The position numbers and the translations under genes are program-made. The notes beneath the pieces were generated by a model. The model was given only the letters and a program-made list of their open reading frames with translations, had not been told where the DNA came from and did not search any database. From assembly GCF_049060325.1 (NCBI RefSeq), contig NZ_JBMGPW010000007.1:1-64000 (forward strand): DNA of 64,000 nucleotides, read 5' to 3'. This DNA comes from Vescimonas sanitatis. GTDB lineage: Bacteria; Bacillota; Clostridia; Oscillospirales; Oscillospiraceae. Every line of letters starts with the position of its first letter. The stretch's first letter is position 1. Shown here in pieces: positions 33,456-42,056 of this stretch.

Positions 33456-34157
33456 GTTATCCGGTTTTTGTCCGTGCCGACGGCAGACGGCGCGGTAGAT
33501 CACATAGCCCACACCCGCCACAGCCAGGGCGAGAGCGAAGGCAATGACCGCCGCCCGGTAGTTCTGCTCCCCCAGGGCGCTGCCGCCCACGGTGGAGGTG
33601 ACGATGGAGGGCAGGCGGCCCACTGTGGCGATCAGCAGCCAGGTCCCCCACGGCAGGTCCGTCAGGCCCGCGAAGTAGCACAGCAGGTCCTTGGGCGTAC
33701 CGGGAACGGTGAAGATCAGCCAGAACAGGGCGGTGCGCTTGGGGGAGGTATGGAGGAGAAAATGGAGCTTTTCCAGCTTGTCCGCCGGGAAGAACACCTC
33801 CACCAGACCGCGGCCCCAGCGGCGGACCAGGGCAAAGACGGTCACGCTGCCCAGCACGGCACCGAGCAGGCACAGGGCCGTGCCCGCCCAGGCGCCGAAG
33901 GCGTAGCCCCCGGCGATCTCCAGCGGCTCGCCGGGGATAATGGCCACCAGCACCTGCAGAAACACCATGGCCGCGTAGGCCAGCGGCCCCCAGGCGCCGT
34001 GGCCGTCTACCCAGGCGCGAAACTGCTCCGGCTGGCGGGCAAAGCGGACCATGGGCCGCCCCACGAACCAGGCCAGCGCCGCCGACAGCAGAACGAATAT
34101 GACGATGGCCAGTACGGACAGCGTTTTTTTCTGTTGTTCGGTCAGCGTGCGCTTCAC
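33438..34157 (-). CDS. TVP38/TMEM64 (VTT-domain) membrane protein
   Basis: 239 aa. An N-terminal anchor is followed by the VTT/SNARE-associated domain: VFLQVLVAIIPGEPLEIAGGYAFG, GSVTVFALVRRWGRG, FWLIFTVPGTPKDLLCYFAGLT and GRLPSIVTSTVGGSALG. The family includes DedA-like proteins thought to act in lipid scrambling or export. Its stop lies in the shared terminator stem. Confidence 0.85.
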   Translation of the reverse strand: MKRTLTEQQKKTLSVLAIVIFVLLSAALAWFVGRPMVRFARQPEQFRAWVDGHGAWGPLAYAAMVFLQVLVAIIPGEPLEIAGGYAFGAWAGTALCLLGAVLGSVTVFALVRRWGRGLVEVFFPADKLEKLHFLLHTSPKRTALFWLIFTVPGTPKDLLCYFAGLTDLPWGTWLLIATVGRLPSIVTSTVGGSALGEQNYRAAVIAFALALAVAGVGYVIYRAVCRRHGQKPDNTKTDG

Positions 34158-34277
34158 GGGCGATACCTCTTTTTCTTGTACTACCCGCAGGATACCACGA
34201 TTTTCGGAAAATCATGTGAACGAAACGTTAAGATTTGCTTATAAAATGTCAGCCCCCGGGTTCCCGGGGGCTGCATT

Positions 34278-35531
34278 TTACTCATGAGTATGCACATTGA
34301 TAAACTCCGCCTTCAGCTTGGAGTAGAGGATGGTCTGGCTGCTGTAGAGCCCGCAATAGCCGGAGAGCAGGTAGCTGAGGGCGCAGGCAGCGGCGAAATA
34401 GACCAGACCGCCGGAGCCGAAGAGCTCGATGCTGAGGATAACGGAGGCGATGGGGCAGTTCACCGCGCCGCAGAACACGGACACCAGGCCGATGGCGGCG
34501 GCAAAGGCGGGCGGCAGGCCCAGCAGTCCGCCGAACACGCAGCCGAAGGTCGCGCCCACGAAGAACGACGGCACCACCTCGCCGCCCTTGAAGCCGCAGC
34601 CGATGGTGACGGCGGTGAAGGCCAGCTTCAACAGCCAGGCCCAGGGGTCCGCCTGGCCGGACAAGGCGCGCGCCACCACATCCATGCCCGCGCCGTTATA
34701 GTCCGTAGTACCCAGCAGCAGCGTGGCGGCTACGATCACGCAGCCGCCCGCGGCGGCACGGAGGAAGGGATCCTTCAGGACACGGGCGGCCAGGTGCTCG
34801 GTGATGTGCAGGCCGCGGCAGAAGAGGATACTCACCAGAGCGCAGCCCACAGCCAGCACCGCCACAAGGCCCAGGGTGGGCCAGGCCAGCGCCGGCATGG
34901 CCACGGTGAAGCGGGTGGGCTCCACGCCCATGAGGAGAGCGATGTAGTAGCCGGTCAGAGAGGCGGTGATGCAGGGCAGCAGCCCGGCGTAGTACAGCAC
35001 ACCCACGCTGATGACCTCCAGAGCGAAGATGGTGGCCGTCAGGGGTGTGCCGAAGAGGGCGGAGAACACGCCCGCCATGCCGCAGAGGGTGGCCAGGGGC
35101 AGGTCCTTCTCCCCCAGGCGCAGCAGCGTGCCGGTGCGGTAGCCGATGCCGCCGCCGATCTGGAGCGCCGCGCCCTCGCGGCCGGCGCTGCCGCCGCACA
35201 GGTGGGTGATGACTGTGGAGACGAAGATCAGCGGCACCAGAAGGGTGGGTATTTTTTTGCCGAAGTGGACGGACTCGATGACGGCGTTGGTGCCCGCGCC
35301 CTCCAGCCGGCACAGCCTGTACAGCAGGGCGATGACCACGCCGCCCAGGGGCAGCAGGTACAAAATCCAAGAGTGGGCCAGGCGGACGTTGGTGGCACAG
35401 TCGACGCCCAGGTGGAACAGCGCGCCCACGAAGCCGCCCACGCCGCCCACCAGTGCGCCCACCGCCAGCCATTTCAGCAGGGCAGTGACGTACAGACTGT
35501 AGTGTGTGATGCGCTCCTTTACCTTCTCCAT
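34278..35531 (-). CDS. ClC-family voltage-gated chloride channel/antiporter
   Basis: 417 aa from ATG 35531 behind GGAGG. Selectivity-filter motifs: GGSAGREGAALQIGGG (usual GREGP here GREGA), GGEVVPSFFVGATFG (GGxxxP) and an E in the second motif. About ten hydrophobic helices. It moves chloride or fluoride, possibly coupled to protons; the Pro to Ala change in the first motif may affect which ion is preferred. Confidence 0.88.
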   Translation of the reverse strand: MEKVKERITHYSLYVTALLKWLAVGALVGGVGGFVGALFHLGVDCATNVRLAHSWILYLLPLGGVVIALLYRLCRLEGAGTNAVIESVHFGKKIPTLLVPLIFVSTVITHLCGGSAGREGAALQIGGGIGYRTGTLLRLGEKDLPLATLCGMAGVFSALFGTPLTATIFALEVISVGVLYYAGLLPCITASLTGYYIALLMGVEPTRFTVAMPALAWPTLGLVAVLAVGCALVSILFCRGLHITEHLAARVLKDPFLRAAAGGCVIVAATLLLGTTDYNGAGMDVVARALSGQADPWAWLLKLAFTAVTIGCGFKGGEVVPSFFVGATFGCVFGGLLGLPPAFAAAIGLVSVFCGAVNCPIASVILSIELFGSGGLVYFAAACALSYLLSGYCGLYSSQTILYSKLKAEFINVHTHE

Positions 35532-35670
35532 GGCCGTGCCGCCTCCTGTAACGTTCTCTTTGCAGACGATTATTCTACCATCTATGCGGGAGTGTGTCAA
35601 ACCCTGTCGGATAAACTTTCAGCAGGGCTGAAAAATTTTCAGTTTATCTGACTTTTTTTCATTTTCCCTG

Positions 35671-35699
35671 TTGATTATGGCGCGGTGTTGCCGTATACT
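35671..35699 (+). promoter_or_regulatory. Promoter of serC
   Basis: TTGATT (35671-35676), 17 bp, TATACT (35694-35699); leader about 58 bases. Confidence 0.7.
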
Positions 35700-35763
35700 A
35701 TATATTACCAAACGCAAAAGGCACAAGGAAGACCCAACAATATACAAATAGGAGGAAAACCAC

Positions 35764-36855
35764 ATGAAATACGGTCGTACTTTTAATTTCTCCGCCGGTC
35801 CCGCCATGATGCCGGAGCCCGTGCTGGAGGAGATCCGCGACGAGATGATGAACTACCGCGGCAGCGGTATGTGCGTCATGGAGATGAGCCATCGCTCCAA
35901 GGTGTTCCAGCAGATCATCGACGAGGCCGAGGCCGATCTGCGCGAGCTGATGAACATCCCCGACAACTACAAGGTGCTGTTCATCCAGGGCGGCGCTACC
36001 CTGCAGTTCGCCGCTGTGGCGTGGAACCTGATGAAGAACGGCAAGGCCGTGTACATCGAGACCGGCGCGTGGTCCAAGAAGGCCATTGCCGAGGCTAAGA
36101 AGTACGGCGAGGTCATCGTAGCCGCCTCCTCCAAGGATAAGAATTACAGCTATATCCCCGACTGCTCCGATCTGGACATCCCCGAGGACACCGACTATGT
36201 GTACATCTGCGAGAACGAGACCATCCACGGCGTGACCTGGAACAAGCTGCCCAACACCAAGGGCCATGTGCTGGTGTCCGACCAGTCCTCCATGTTCCTG
36301 AGCAAGCCCTGCAACGTGTCCGACTACGGCATGATCTACGCCGGCGTGCAGAAGAACGTGGGCCCCGCCGGCATGGTGGTGGTCATCATCCGCGAGGATC
36401 TGATCCGCGAGGACATCGACCCCAAGATGCCCGTCTACATGAGCTACAAGACCCATGCCGACAACGGCTCCATGTACAACACCCCCAACTGCTGGGCGAT
36501 CTACTGCTGCGGCAAGGTGTTCAAGTATCTCAAGAGCATCGGCGGCCTGGAGGAGATGCACAAGCGCAACATCGCCAAGGCCAAGGTCATCTATGACTTC
36601 CTGGATCAGTCCAAGATGTTCAAGGGCACCGTGGAGCCGGAGTTCCGCAGCCTGATGAATATCCCCTTCGTCACCGAAAGCGCCGAGCTGGACGCCGAGG
36701 TGGTGGCCGCCACCAAGGCCGCCGGTTACGACAACCTGAAGGGCCACAAGTCCGTGGGCGGCCTGCGCGCCAGCGTGTACAACGCCATGCCCATCGAGGG
36801 CGCCCAGGCGCTGGTGGAGTTCCTGAAGAAGTTTGAGGCCGAGCACACCAAGTAA
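35764..36855 (+). CDS. serC: Phosphoserine aminotransferase
   Basis: 363 aa, the standard length. NFSAGPAMMPEPVL is the family start, FIQGGATLQF binds the cofactor phosphate, and Lys197 in AGVQKNVGPAG is the PLP lysine. It turns 3-phosphohydroxypyruvate plus glutamate into phosphoserine. AGGAGG precedes the ATG. serA follows 80 bp later, so the window has two of the three serine-pathway steps; serB is not seen. Confidence 0.95.
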   Translation: MKYGRTFNFSAGPAMMPEPVLEEIRDEMMNYRGSGMCVMEMSHRSKVFQQIIDEAEADLRELMNIPDNYKVLFIQGGATLQFAAVAWNLMKNGKAVYIETGAWSKKAIAEAKKYGEVIVAASSKDKNYSYIPDCSDLDIPEDTDYVYICENETIHGVTWNKLPNTKGHVLVSDQSSMFLSKPCNVSDYGMIYAGVQKNVGPAGMVVVIIREDLIREDIDPKMPVYMSYKTHADNGSMYNTPNCWAIYCCGKVFKYLKSIGGLEEMHKRNIAKAKVIYDFLDQSKMFKGTVEPEFRSLMNIPFVTESAELDAEVVAATKAAGYDNLKGHKSVGGLRASVYNAMPIEGAQALVEFLKKFEAEHTK

Positions 36856-36861
36856 AACCTG

Positions 36862-36888
36862 TTAAAGGGGGAGCAAGCTCCCCCTTTA
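36862..36888 (+). terminator. Hairpin between serC and serA
   Basis: TTAAAGGGGGAGC / GCTCCCCCTTTAA with loop AA and only a short T-run. It may be a partial terminator that lowers serA expression relative to serC, or stabilise the serC message. Confidence 0.55.
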
Positions 36889-36935
36889 ATGGCAAATTCC
36901 GACAACAAAACGTATTTTAAAAGGAGAGTATTACC

Positions 36936-37841
36936 ATGCGTATTCTGGTTACTGACGGTATGGATAAGACCGCGATGGCGGAGCTGCGTGAAATGGGTCA
37001 CGAGGTCGTGGAGCAGTTCTATGAGCCCGATCAGCTGGGCAAGGCGCTGCGTGATTTCGACGTGGTGGTGGTCCGTTCCAAGACCAAGGTCCGCGCCAAC
37101 CACATCGACGAGGCCAAGGGCAGCCAGCTGAAGCTGATCATCCGCGGCGGCGTGGGCGTGGACAACATCGACGTGGACTACGCCAAGGCCAACGGCATCG
37201 ACGTGAAGAACACCCCCAAGGCCTCCTCCCAGTCCGTGGCGGAGCTGGCTATGGGCCATATGTTCTCCTGCGCCCGCTACATCTCCATCGCCGGCCACAC
37301 CATGCGTGAGGACAAGTGGGAGAAGAAGGCCTACGGCAAGGGCATTGAGCTGCAGGGCAAGACCCTGGGTATCGTGGGCTTCGGCCGCATCGGCCAGCAC
37401 CTGGGCGTGATGGCCAAGGCCATCGGCATGAAGGTCGTGGCGTTCGACATCTTCCACATCCCCGGCATCGAGGAGCAGCTGGGCATCCCCTATGTGGAGA
37501 TGGATGAGCTGCTGGCCATGTCCGACTTCGTATCCGTGCACGCCCCCGCTGTGGACGGTGGCGCTCTGATCTCCGCCGAGAACATCGCCAAGATGAAGGA
37601 CGGCGTGGTGGTCATCAACACCTCCCGCGGCACCAACGTGGACGAGGCCGCCCTGCTGGCCGCCCTGGAGTCCGGCAAGGTGCGCGCCGCCGGTCTGGAT
37701 GTGTACGCCGACGAGCCCGCCACCAACAAGGCGCTGTACAGCCATCCCATGGTGTCCTGCACGCCCCACATCGGCGCTGCCACCAACGAGGCCCAGAAGC
37801 GCATCGGCGCGGAGATCGTGGACATTATCAAGGCCATGTGA
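36936..37841 (+). CDS. serA: D-3-phosphoglycerate dehydrogenase, short form
   Basis: 301 aa. NAD-binding motif GFGRIG (148-153) with Asp171 for the ribose, and catalytic Arg231 (NTSRG), Glu260 and His278 (TPHIG). The usual C-terminal ACT domain is absent, so serine feedback of the classic type is unlikely. It catalyses the first step of serine synthesis, feeding SerC upstream. Confidence 0.92.
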   Translation: MRILVTDGMDKTAMAELREMGHEVVEQFYEPDQLGKALRDFDVVVVRSKTKVRANHIDEAKGSQLKLIIRGGVGVDNIDVDYAKANGIDVKNTPKASSQSVAELAMGHMFSCARYISIAGHTMREDKWEKKAYGKGIELQGKTLGIVGFGRIGQHLGVMAKAIGMKVVAFDIFHIPGIEEQLGIPYVEMDELLAMSDFVSVHAPAVDGGALISAENIAKMKDGVVVINTSRGTNVDEAALLAALESGKVRAAGLDVYADEPATNKALYSHPMVSCTPHIGAATNEAQKRIGAEIVDIIKAM

Positions 37842-37858
37842 CCTGCTGAAAAGCATAT

Positions 37859-37892
37859 AAAAAAGAGACTGCTTTCGCAGTCTCTTTTTTTG
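37859..37892 (+). terminator. Terminator of serA
   Basis: AAAAGAGACTGC / GCAGTCTCTTTTTTT with loop TTTC. Confidence 0.9.
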
Positions 37893-38069
37893 CGCTTTTC
37901 TTTTGGCAGGCTGTGTCTCCGGGTGGAGCACAGCGCCGTTTTCTTTGTACACCCCTTAGATGCGCGCAGGGCAAAAAAGGTTCCATGGCTTTTGAAAGAA
38001 TTTTTCTGTCCGTTTTTTTGGACAGCAGCCTTGCTATGATGGGGAAAACACAGCAAGGAGGACGTTTTT

Positions 38070-38168
38070 ATGACAGCCATCACGATGATCTGCACGGTGT
38101 GCGGGGCGGCGGCGCTGAGCCGGGGCATTCTGCGGCTGCTGGACGTTATCGACGGACAGGAACGCTGA
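38070..38168 (+). CDS. Possible 32-aa small protein
   Basis: MTAITMICTVCGAAALSRGI then LRLLDVIDGQER, with AAGGAGG 8-9 bases upstream of the ATG. It contains CTVC and a short hydrophobic helix. An inverted repeat CTGTCC/GGACAG lies at 38007-38024 upstream. The ribosome site is strong, but there is no comparison available, so translation is unproven. The rest of 37893-38289 holds no other gene. Confidence 0.4.
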   Translation: MTAITMICTVCGAAALSRGILRLLDVIDGQER

Positions 38169-38289
38169 CGCAAGTAGACGTTGACAAGTTTTCTATCTGC
38201 CTATATAATATTTTCATTCAAAAAAAGCGATATCAGCTTGTTAAGTTCCCGTTAATGCTAATATTCTATATCAGATAGAGAGGTCTTGT

Positions 38290-39474
38290 ATGGATATCTT
38301 TGAGAAGTGCTTTGCGCCGTCCCTGGCGGGGGAATTGAAGGAAAAGGGCGTGTACCCCTACTTTCACGCCCTGCAGTCCCGGCAGGATGTGGAGGTGCAG
38401 ATGGAGGGCAAGCGCCGCATCATGCTGGGCTCCAACAACTATCTGGGACTGACTACGGACCCGGAGGTCATCGAGGCCGGCATCCGGGCGCTGGAGCAGT
38501 ACGGCACCGGGTGCTCCGGGTCGCGGTTCCTCAACGGCACGCTGGAGATGCATCTGGAGCTGGAGGCGGAGCTGGCGAGGTTCCTGCGGAAGCCGGGGGT
38601 GGTGACCTTCGGCACCGGGTTCCAGTCCAACGTGGGCATTATCTCCGCGCTGGTGGGGCGGCACGACTACGTGATCTGTGACCGGGAGAACCACGCCAGC
38701 ATCTACGCCGGGTGCCAGCTGTCCTACGGCAAAATGCTGCGCTATCGCCACAGCGACATGGCGGAGCTGGAAAAGTGCCTGCAGAAGGTGCCGGAGACGG
38801 CCGGAGCGCTGATCGTCACCGACGGTGTGTTCTCCATGGGCGGCGACATCGCCAAGCTGCCGGAGATCTGCGCCCTGGCGAAGCAGTACGGCGCACGGGT
38901 CATGGTGGACGACGCTCACGGGCTGGGCGTGCTGGGCGAGGGCGGCCGGGGCACGGCCAGCTACTTTGGCCTGGAGGACCAGGTGGACGTGTACATGGGG
39001 ACCTTCTCCAAGTCGCTGGCGTCGCTGGGCGGCTATATGGCCGCCAGCGCGGAGGTGGCGGATTTCGTGCGGCACGCATCGCGGCCGTTCATCTTCTCGG
39101 CGTCCATCCCGCCGGCCAACTGCGCCACGGCGCTCTCGGCCCTGCGGAAGCTGGAGGCGCATCCGGAGCTGCCGGAGCGCCTGCGTGCCCTGAGTCTGTA
39201 TGCCCGGAAGGGGCTGACGGACCGGGGACTGACCATCCGGCCCTCGGCGCTGGAGGCGCCTACGCCTATCATCCCCATCTACACCTATGAGACGTACCGG
39301 ACGCTGCGGGTAGCGGCGGAGATCTATGACCGGGGCGTATATGTGAACCCCACGCTGCCGCCGGCCACGCCGGAGGGTGAGGCACTGCTGCGGACCAGCT
39401 ATATGGCCACCCACACGGAGGCCCTGCTGGACGAGGCCATGGACATCATCGGGGAGGTGATGGCCCGTGAGTAA
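38290..39474 (+). CDS. Alpha-oxoamine synthase (KBL/BioF/SPT-like)
   Basis: 394 aa. PLP fold-type I enzyme: MLGSNNYLGL, GSRFLNGTLEMHLELE, ENHASIYAG with His135 stacking on the cofactor, VDDAHGLGVLGEGGRG with Asp208 and His210, and Lys241 in GTFSKSLASLGGY. The family condenses an amino acid with an acyl-CoA or acyl-ACP: glycine plus acetyl-CoA (Kbl), alanine plus pimeloyl (BioF), or serine plus a fatty acyl group (SPT). The stop overlaps the start of an SDR, as expected if the ketone made here is reduced next. The substrate pair is not decided. Confidence 0.85.
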   Translation: MDIFEKCFAPSLAGELKEKGVYPYFHALQSRQDVEVQMEGKRRIMLGSNNYLGLTTDPEVIEAGIRALEQYGTGCSGSRFLNGTLEMHLELEAELARFLRKPGVVTFGTGFQSNVGIISALVGRHDYVICDRENHASIYAGCQLSYGKMLRYRHSDMAELEKCLQKVPETAGALIVTDGVFSMGGDIAKLPEICALAKQYGARVMVDDAHGLGVLGEGGRGTASYFGLEDQVDVYMGTFSKSLASLGGYMAASAEVADFVRHASRPFIFSASIPPANCATALSALRKLEAHPELPERLRALSLYARKGLTDRGLTIRPSALEAPTPIIPIYTYETYRTLRVAAEIYDRGVYVNPTLPPATPEGEALLRTSYMATHTEALLDEAMDIIGEVMARE

Positions 39475-40261
39475 GGTCGCTGTCGTCACCGGCGGCACCT
39501 CCGGCATCGGACGGGCTACCGCCCTGGCGCTGAAGGACGCGGGCTATACCGTGTATGAGCTGTCCCGCCGGGCGGAGGGCGTGGAGGGTCTGCACCACAT
39601 CTCCGCCGACGTGACGGACCAGCAGGCCGTCAACGATGCCGTGGCGCAGATCATGGCGGCGGAGGGGCACATCGACGTGCTGGTGAACAACGCGGGCTTC
39701 GGCATCTCCGGGGCTATCGAGTTCACGGAGACGGCGGAGGCTAAGGCGCTGTTCGACGTCAACTTCTTCGGCATGGTGAACATGAACCGGGCCGTGGTGC
39801 CCCTGATGCGGCAGGCGGGCCGGGGAAGGATCGTGAACCTGAGCTCCGTGGCCGCACCGGTGCCCATCCCCTTCCAGGCCTATTACTCCGCCACCAAGGC
39901 GGCTGTCAACGCCTACACCATGGCGCTGGCCAACGAGCTGCGGCCCTTCGGCGTAACGGTATGCGCCGTGATGCCGGGGGATATCCACACGGGCTTTACC
40001 GCCGCGCGGCGGAAGGTCAGCGCCGGGGACGACATCTATCAGGGACGCATTTCCCGGTCCGTGAAACGCATGGAGCACGATGAGGAGACGGGCATGGACC
40101 CGGCCAAGGCCGGGGCGTACATCGCCAGCGTAGCCATGCGGGAGGGACACCACCACCCGCTGTACGCCATACGCTTCGACTACAAGTTCTTCACCTTCCT
40201 GGCCAAGGTGCTGCCGGCACGGTTTTTGAACTGGCTCATCTACTGCCTGTACGGAAAATAA
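39467..40261 (+). CDS. Short-chain dehydrogenase/reductase
   Basis: 264 aa, starting at GTG 39467 that overlaps the previous stop by 8 bases; GGAGG lies upstream. TGGTSGIG (8-15) binds NAD(P), NNAG at 74-77, and the catalytic set is Ser127, Tyr140 and Lys144 (YSATK). The C-terminal KFFTFLAKVLPARFLNWLIY is hydrophobic and could touch the membrane. Coupling to the alpha-oxoamine synthase suggests it reduces that enzyme's 3-ketoamine product. Confidence 0.87.
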   Translation: MSKVAVVTGGTSGIGRATALALKDAGYTVYELSRRAEGVEGLHHISADVTDQQAVNDAVAQIMAAEGHIDVLVNNAGFGISGAIEFTETAEAKALFDVNFFGMVNMNRAVVPLMRQAGRGRIVNLSSVAAPVPIPFQAYYSATKAAVNAYTMALANELRPFGVTVCAVMPGDIHTGFTAARRKVSAGDDIYQGRISRSVKRMEHDEETGMDPAKAGAYIASVAMREGHHHPLYAIRFDYKFFTFLAKVLPARFLNWLIYCLYGK

Positions 40262-40265
40262 GGAC

Positions 40266-40298
40266 AAAGGCCCTCCCCGGTGGGGAGGGCCTTTCTTT
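40266..40298 (+). terminator. Terminator of oxoamine synthase operon
   Basis: AAAGGCCCTCCCC / GGGGAGGGCCTTT with T-rich tail. A second hairpin GCCGCCCCCGGC / GCCGGGGGCGGC at 40308-40335 serves proC on the other strand. Confidence 0.85.
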
Positions 40299-40339
40299 AC
40301 ACGATACGCCGCCCCCGGCTGAGCCGGGGGCGGCGTGGT

Positions 40340-41137
40340 TCACTTCTTCAGCTGAAGGGTCTTTTCGTAGGCGGCAATGACGGCGTTCATGGCGGCGGCG
40401 CGGAGGCCGCCCTCCTCCAGCGCGCGGACACCGGCAATGGTGGTGCCACCGGGGGAACAGATCTCGTCCTTCATCTGCCCGAAGGGCTTGCCGCTCTCCA
40501 GGGCCAGCCGGGCCGCGCCCAGCAGCATCTGGGCCGCAAAGGTATTGGCCTTGTCACGGGGCAGGCCGCAGGTGACGGCACCGTCGGCCAGTCCCTCCAT
40601 GAACAGGCAGGCAAAGGCACCGCCGCAGCCGGCCACGGCGCTGCCCGCGTCGATCAGGTGCTCCGGCAGAGCCTCCAGCCGCCCGGAGGCGGCCATGTCC
40701 GCCAGGAAGGCGTCCAGCTGTGGTTTCGTCAGCAGGGCGTTGGCATCGTACAGCGTCAGCCCCGCCCCCACGGCGCAGGCGGTGTTGGGCATGATACGCA
40801 GGATGGGGCAGCCGGGAGCAGCCTGCTCCAGCGCGGCGATGGTGACGCCGGCGGCCATGGACACCAGCACGGGCTTGTCCGTCCGCTGTGCCAGCGTGGG
40901 GGCCAACTGGGCCAGCACGCCGGCGATGAGGTTGGGCTTGACGCCCAGGAAGATATAGTCACAGGCAGCGGCGATGTGGGCAGCGGTGTCCGCCCGGGCT
41001 CCCAGCTCTGCTGCCAGGGTCTCCGCCTTGGCGGGCGTGCGGTTGTTGAGATACACATCTGAGGGAGAGACTTCCCTGACCAGGGCGCGGGCCAGCGCCC
41101 CGCCCATGTTGCCGGTGCCGATAAAGCCATAGGTCAT
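40340..41137 (-). CDS. proC: Pyrroline-5-carboxylate reductase
   Basis: 265 aa from ATG 41137. GFIGTGNMGGALARAL is the NAD(P)-binding start. VKPNLIAGVL, PILRIMPNTACAVGAG and the C-terminal signature GGTTIAGVRALEEGGLRAAAMNAVIAA are typical. It reduces pyrroline-5-carboxylate to proline. Single gene with a dispersed repeat upstream. Confidence 0.95.
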   Translation of the reverse strand: MTYGFIGTGNMGGALARALVREVSPSDVYLNNRTPAKAETLAAELGARADTAAHIAAACDYIFLGVKPNLIAGVLAQLAPTLAQRTDKPVLVSMAAGVTIAALEQAAPGCPILRIMPNTACAVGAGLTLYDANALLTKPQLDAFLADMAASGRLEALPEHLIDAGSAVAGCGGAFACLFMEGLADGAVTCGLPRDKANTFAAQMLLGAARLALESGKPFGQMKDEICSPGGTTIAGVRALEEGGLRAAAMNAVIAAYEKTLQLKK

Positions 41138-41214
41138 GGTGATACACCTCGTTCCTGATTTTTTGTCCATTATAATGCAGCGCGAGACGGAGTGCAACAA
41201 ATAAATTCCCGCGG

Positions 41215-41440
41215 CGGGAGTTTCGCCGCCGCGGTGAGGACGAGGGACCCCTCATCCGGCGCTGCGCGCCACCTGTCTCCCTGCGGGTCGGTCGGTCCGC
41301 GGGTCTGACACGCCACCGGCGTGTCATTCAACACCGCGGACCCCCAAGGGGAAGGCGAATGGGGGCGTCCTTCAGGGGTGCCTGTCTTCCCCGCTGATCC
41401 TCAGATGAAGGCTTGGGGTAGGTGCAAAAAAGGACCGCCG
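41215..41440. repeat. Dispersed repeat, copy at 41 kb
   Basis: The core 41266-41339 matches 17925-17998. It is preceded by CCCTCATCCGGCGCTGCGC and followed by CCCCAAGGGGAAGGC, as in the other copy. A small terminator for iorB (AAAAAGGACCGCC / GGCGGTCCTTTTT) lies at 41427-41456. No gene. Confidence 0.8.
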
Positions 41441-41467
41441 GAAGGCGGTCCTTTTTGCGGTATCGGT

Positions 41468-42055
41468 TTACTTAGCGGCCTTGGCGGCTTCACGGCCGGC
41501 GCGGAAGGCCTTGAGGTTCAGCTCCTTGACCTTGGCGGGGACCGTCTCGGCCACGACCTGCTCCCAGTCGATCTCGGGGCAGCCCAGGGAGTCACACATG
41601 GCACCGAAAAGCACCACGTTCATGCACTTGGGATTGCCCAGCTCAATGGCGATATCGCTGGCGGGGACGGCGATGGTTTTAAAGTTCTTCTGCATGGCCT
41701 CGATGCAGCCCTCGGGATACGCCTCGGCACCGGAGGCGATGGTGGTGGACTTGATGGCGTAGTCATTGATGACGGCCACGCCGTTGGGGTTCAGGAACTC
41801 CGCATAGCGGACAGCCTCCATTTTCTCCAGCGCCACCATGATATCGGCCTCGCCCTTGCCGAACACGGGGCCGTAGACCTTCTTGCCCCAGCGGACCTGG
41901 GTGGACACGGAGCCGCCGCGCTGGGCCATGCCGTGGACTTCGCTCTGCTTGACATCGTAACCGGCCTTCATAAAGCCGTTGGACATGATCTTAGAGATCA
42001 GGATGGCGCCCTGACCGCCAACGCCGACCAACAGGCAGCTTTTCACATCGTTCAT
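41468..42055 (-). CDS. iorB: Indolepyruvate:ferredoxin oxidoreductase, beta subunit
   Basis: 195 aa from ATG 42055 behind GGAGGAG. SCLLVGVGGQGAILISKIM and KQSEVHGMAQRGGSVSTQVRWG are the gamma-type (POR/IOR) domain signatures. It pairs with IorA, whose stop lies one base upstream. Together they decarboxylate aryl- or other 2-oxoacids to acyl-CoA and pass electrons to ferredoxin. Confidence 0.93.
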   Translation of the reverse strand: MNDVKSCLLVGVGGQGAILISKIMSNGFMKAGYDVKQSEVHGMAQRGGSVSTQVRWGKKVYGPVFGKGEADIMVALEKMEAVRYAEFLNPNGVAVINDYAIKSTTIASGAEAYPEGCIEAMQKNFKTIAVPASDIAIELGNPKCMNVVLFGAMCDSLGCPEIDWEQVVAETVPAKVKELNLKAFRAGREAAKAAK

Positions 42056-42056
42056 G

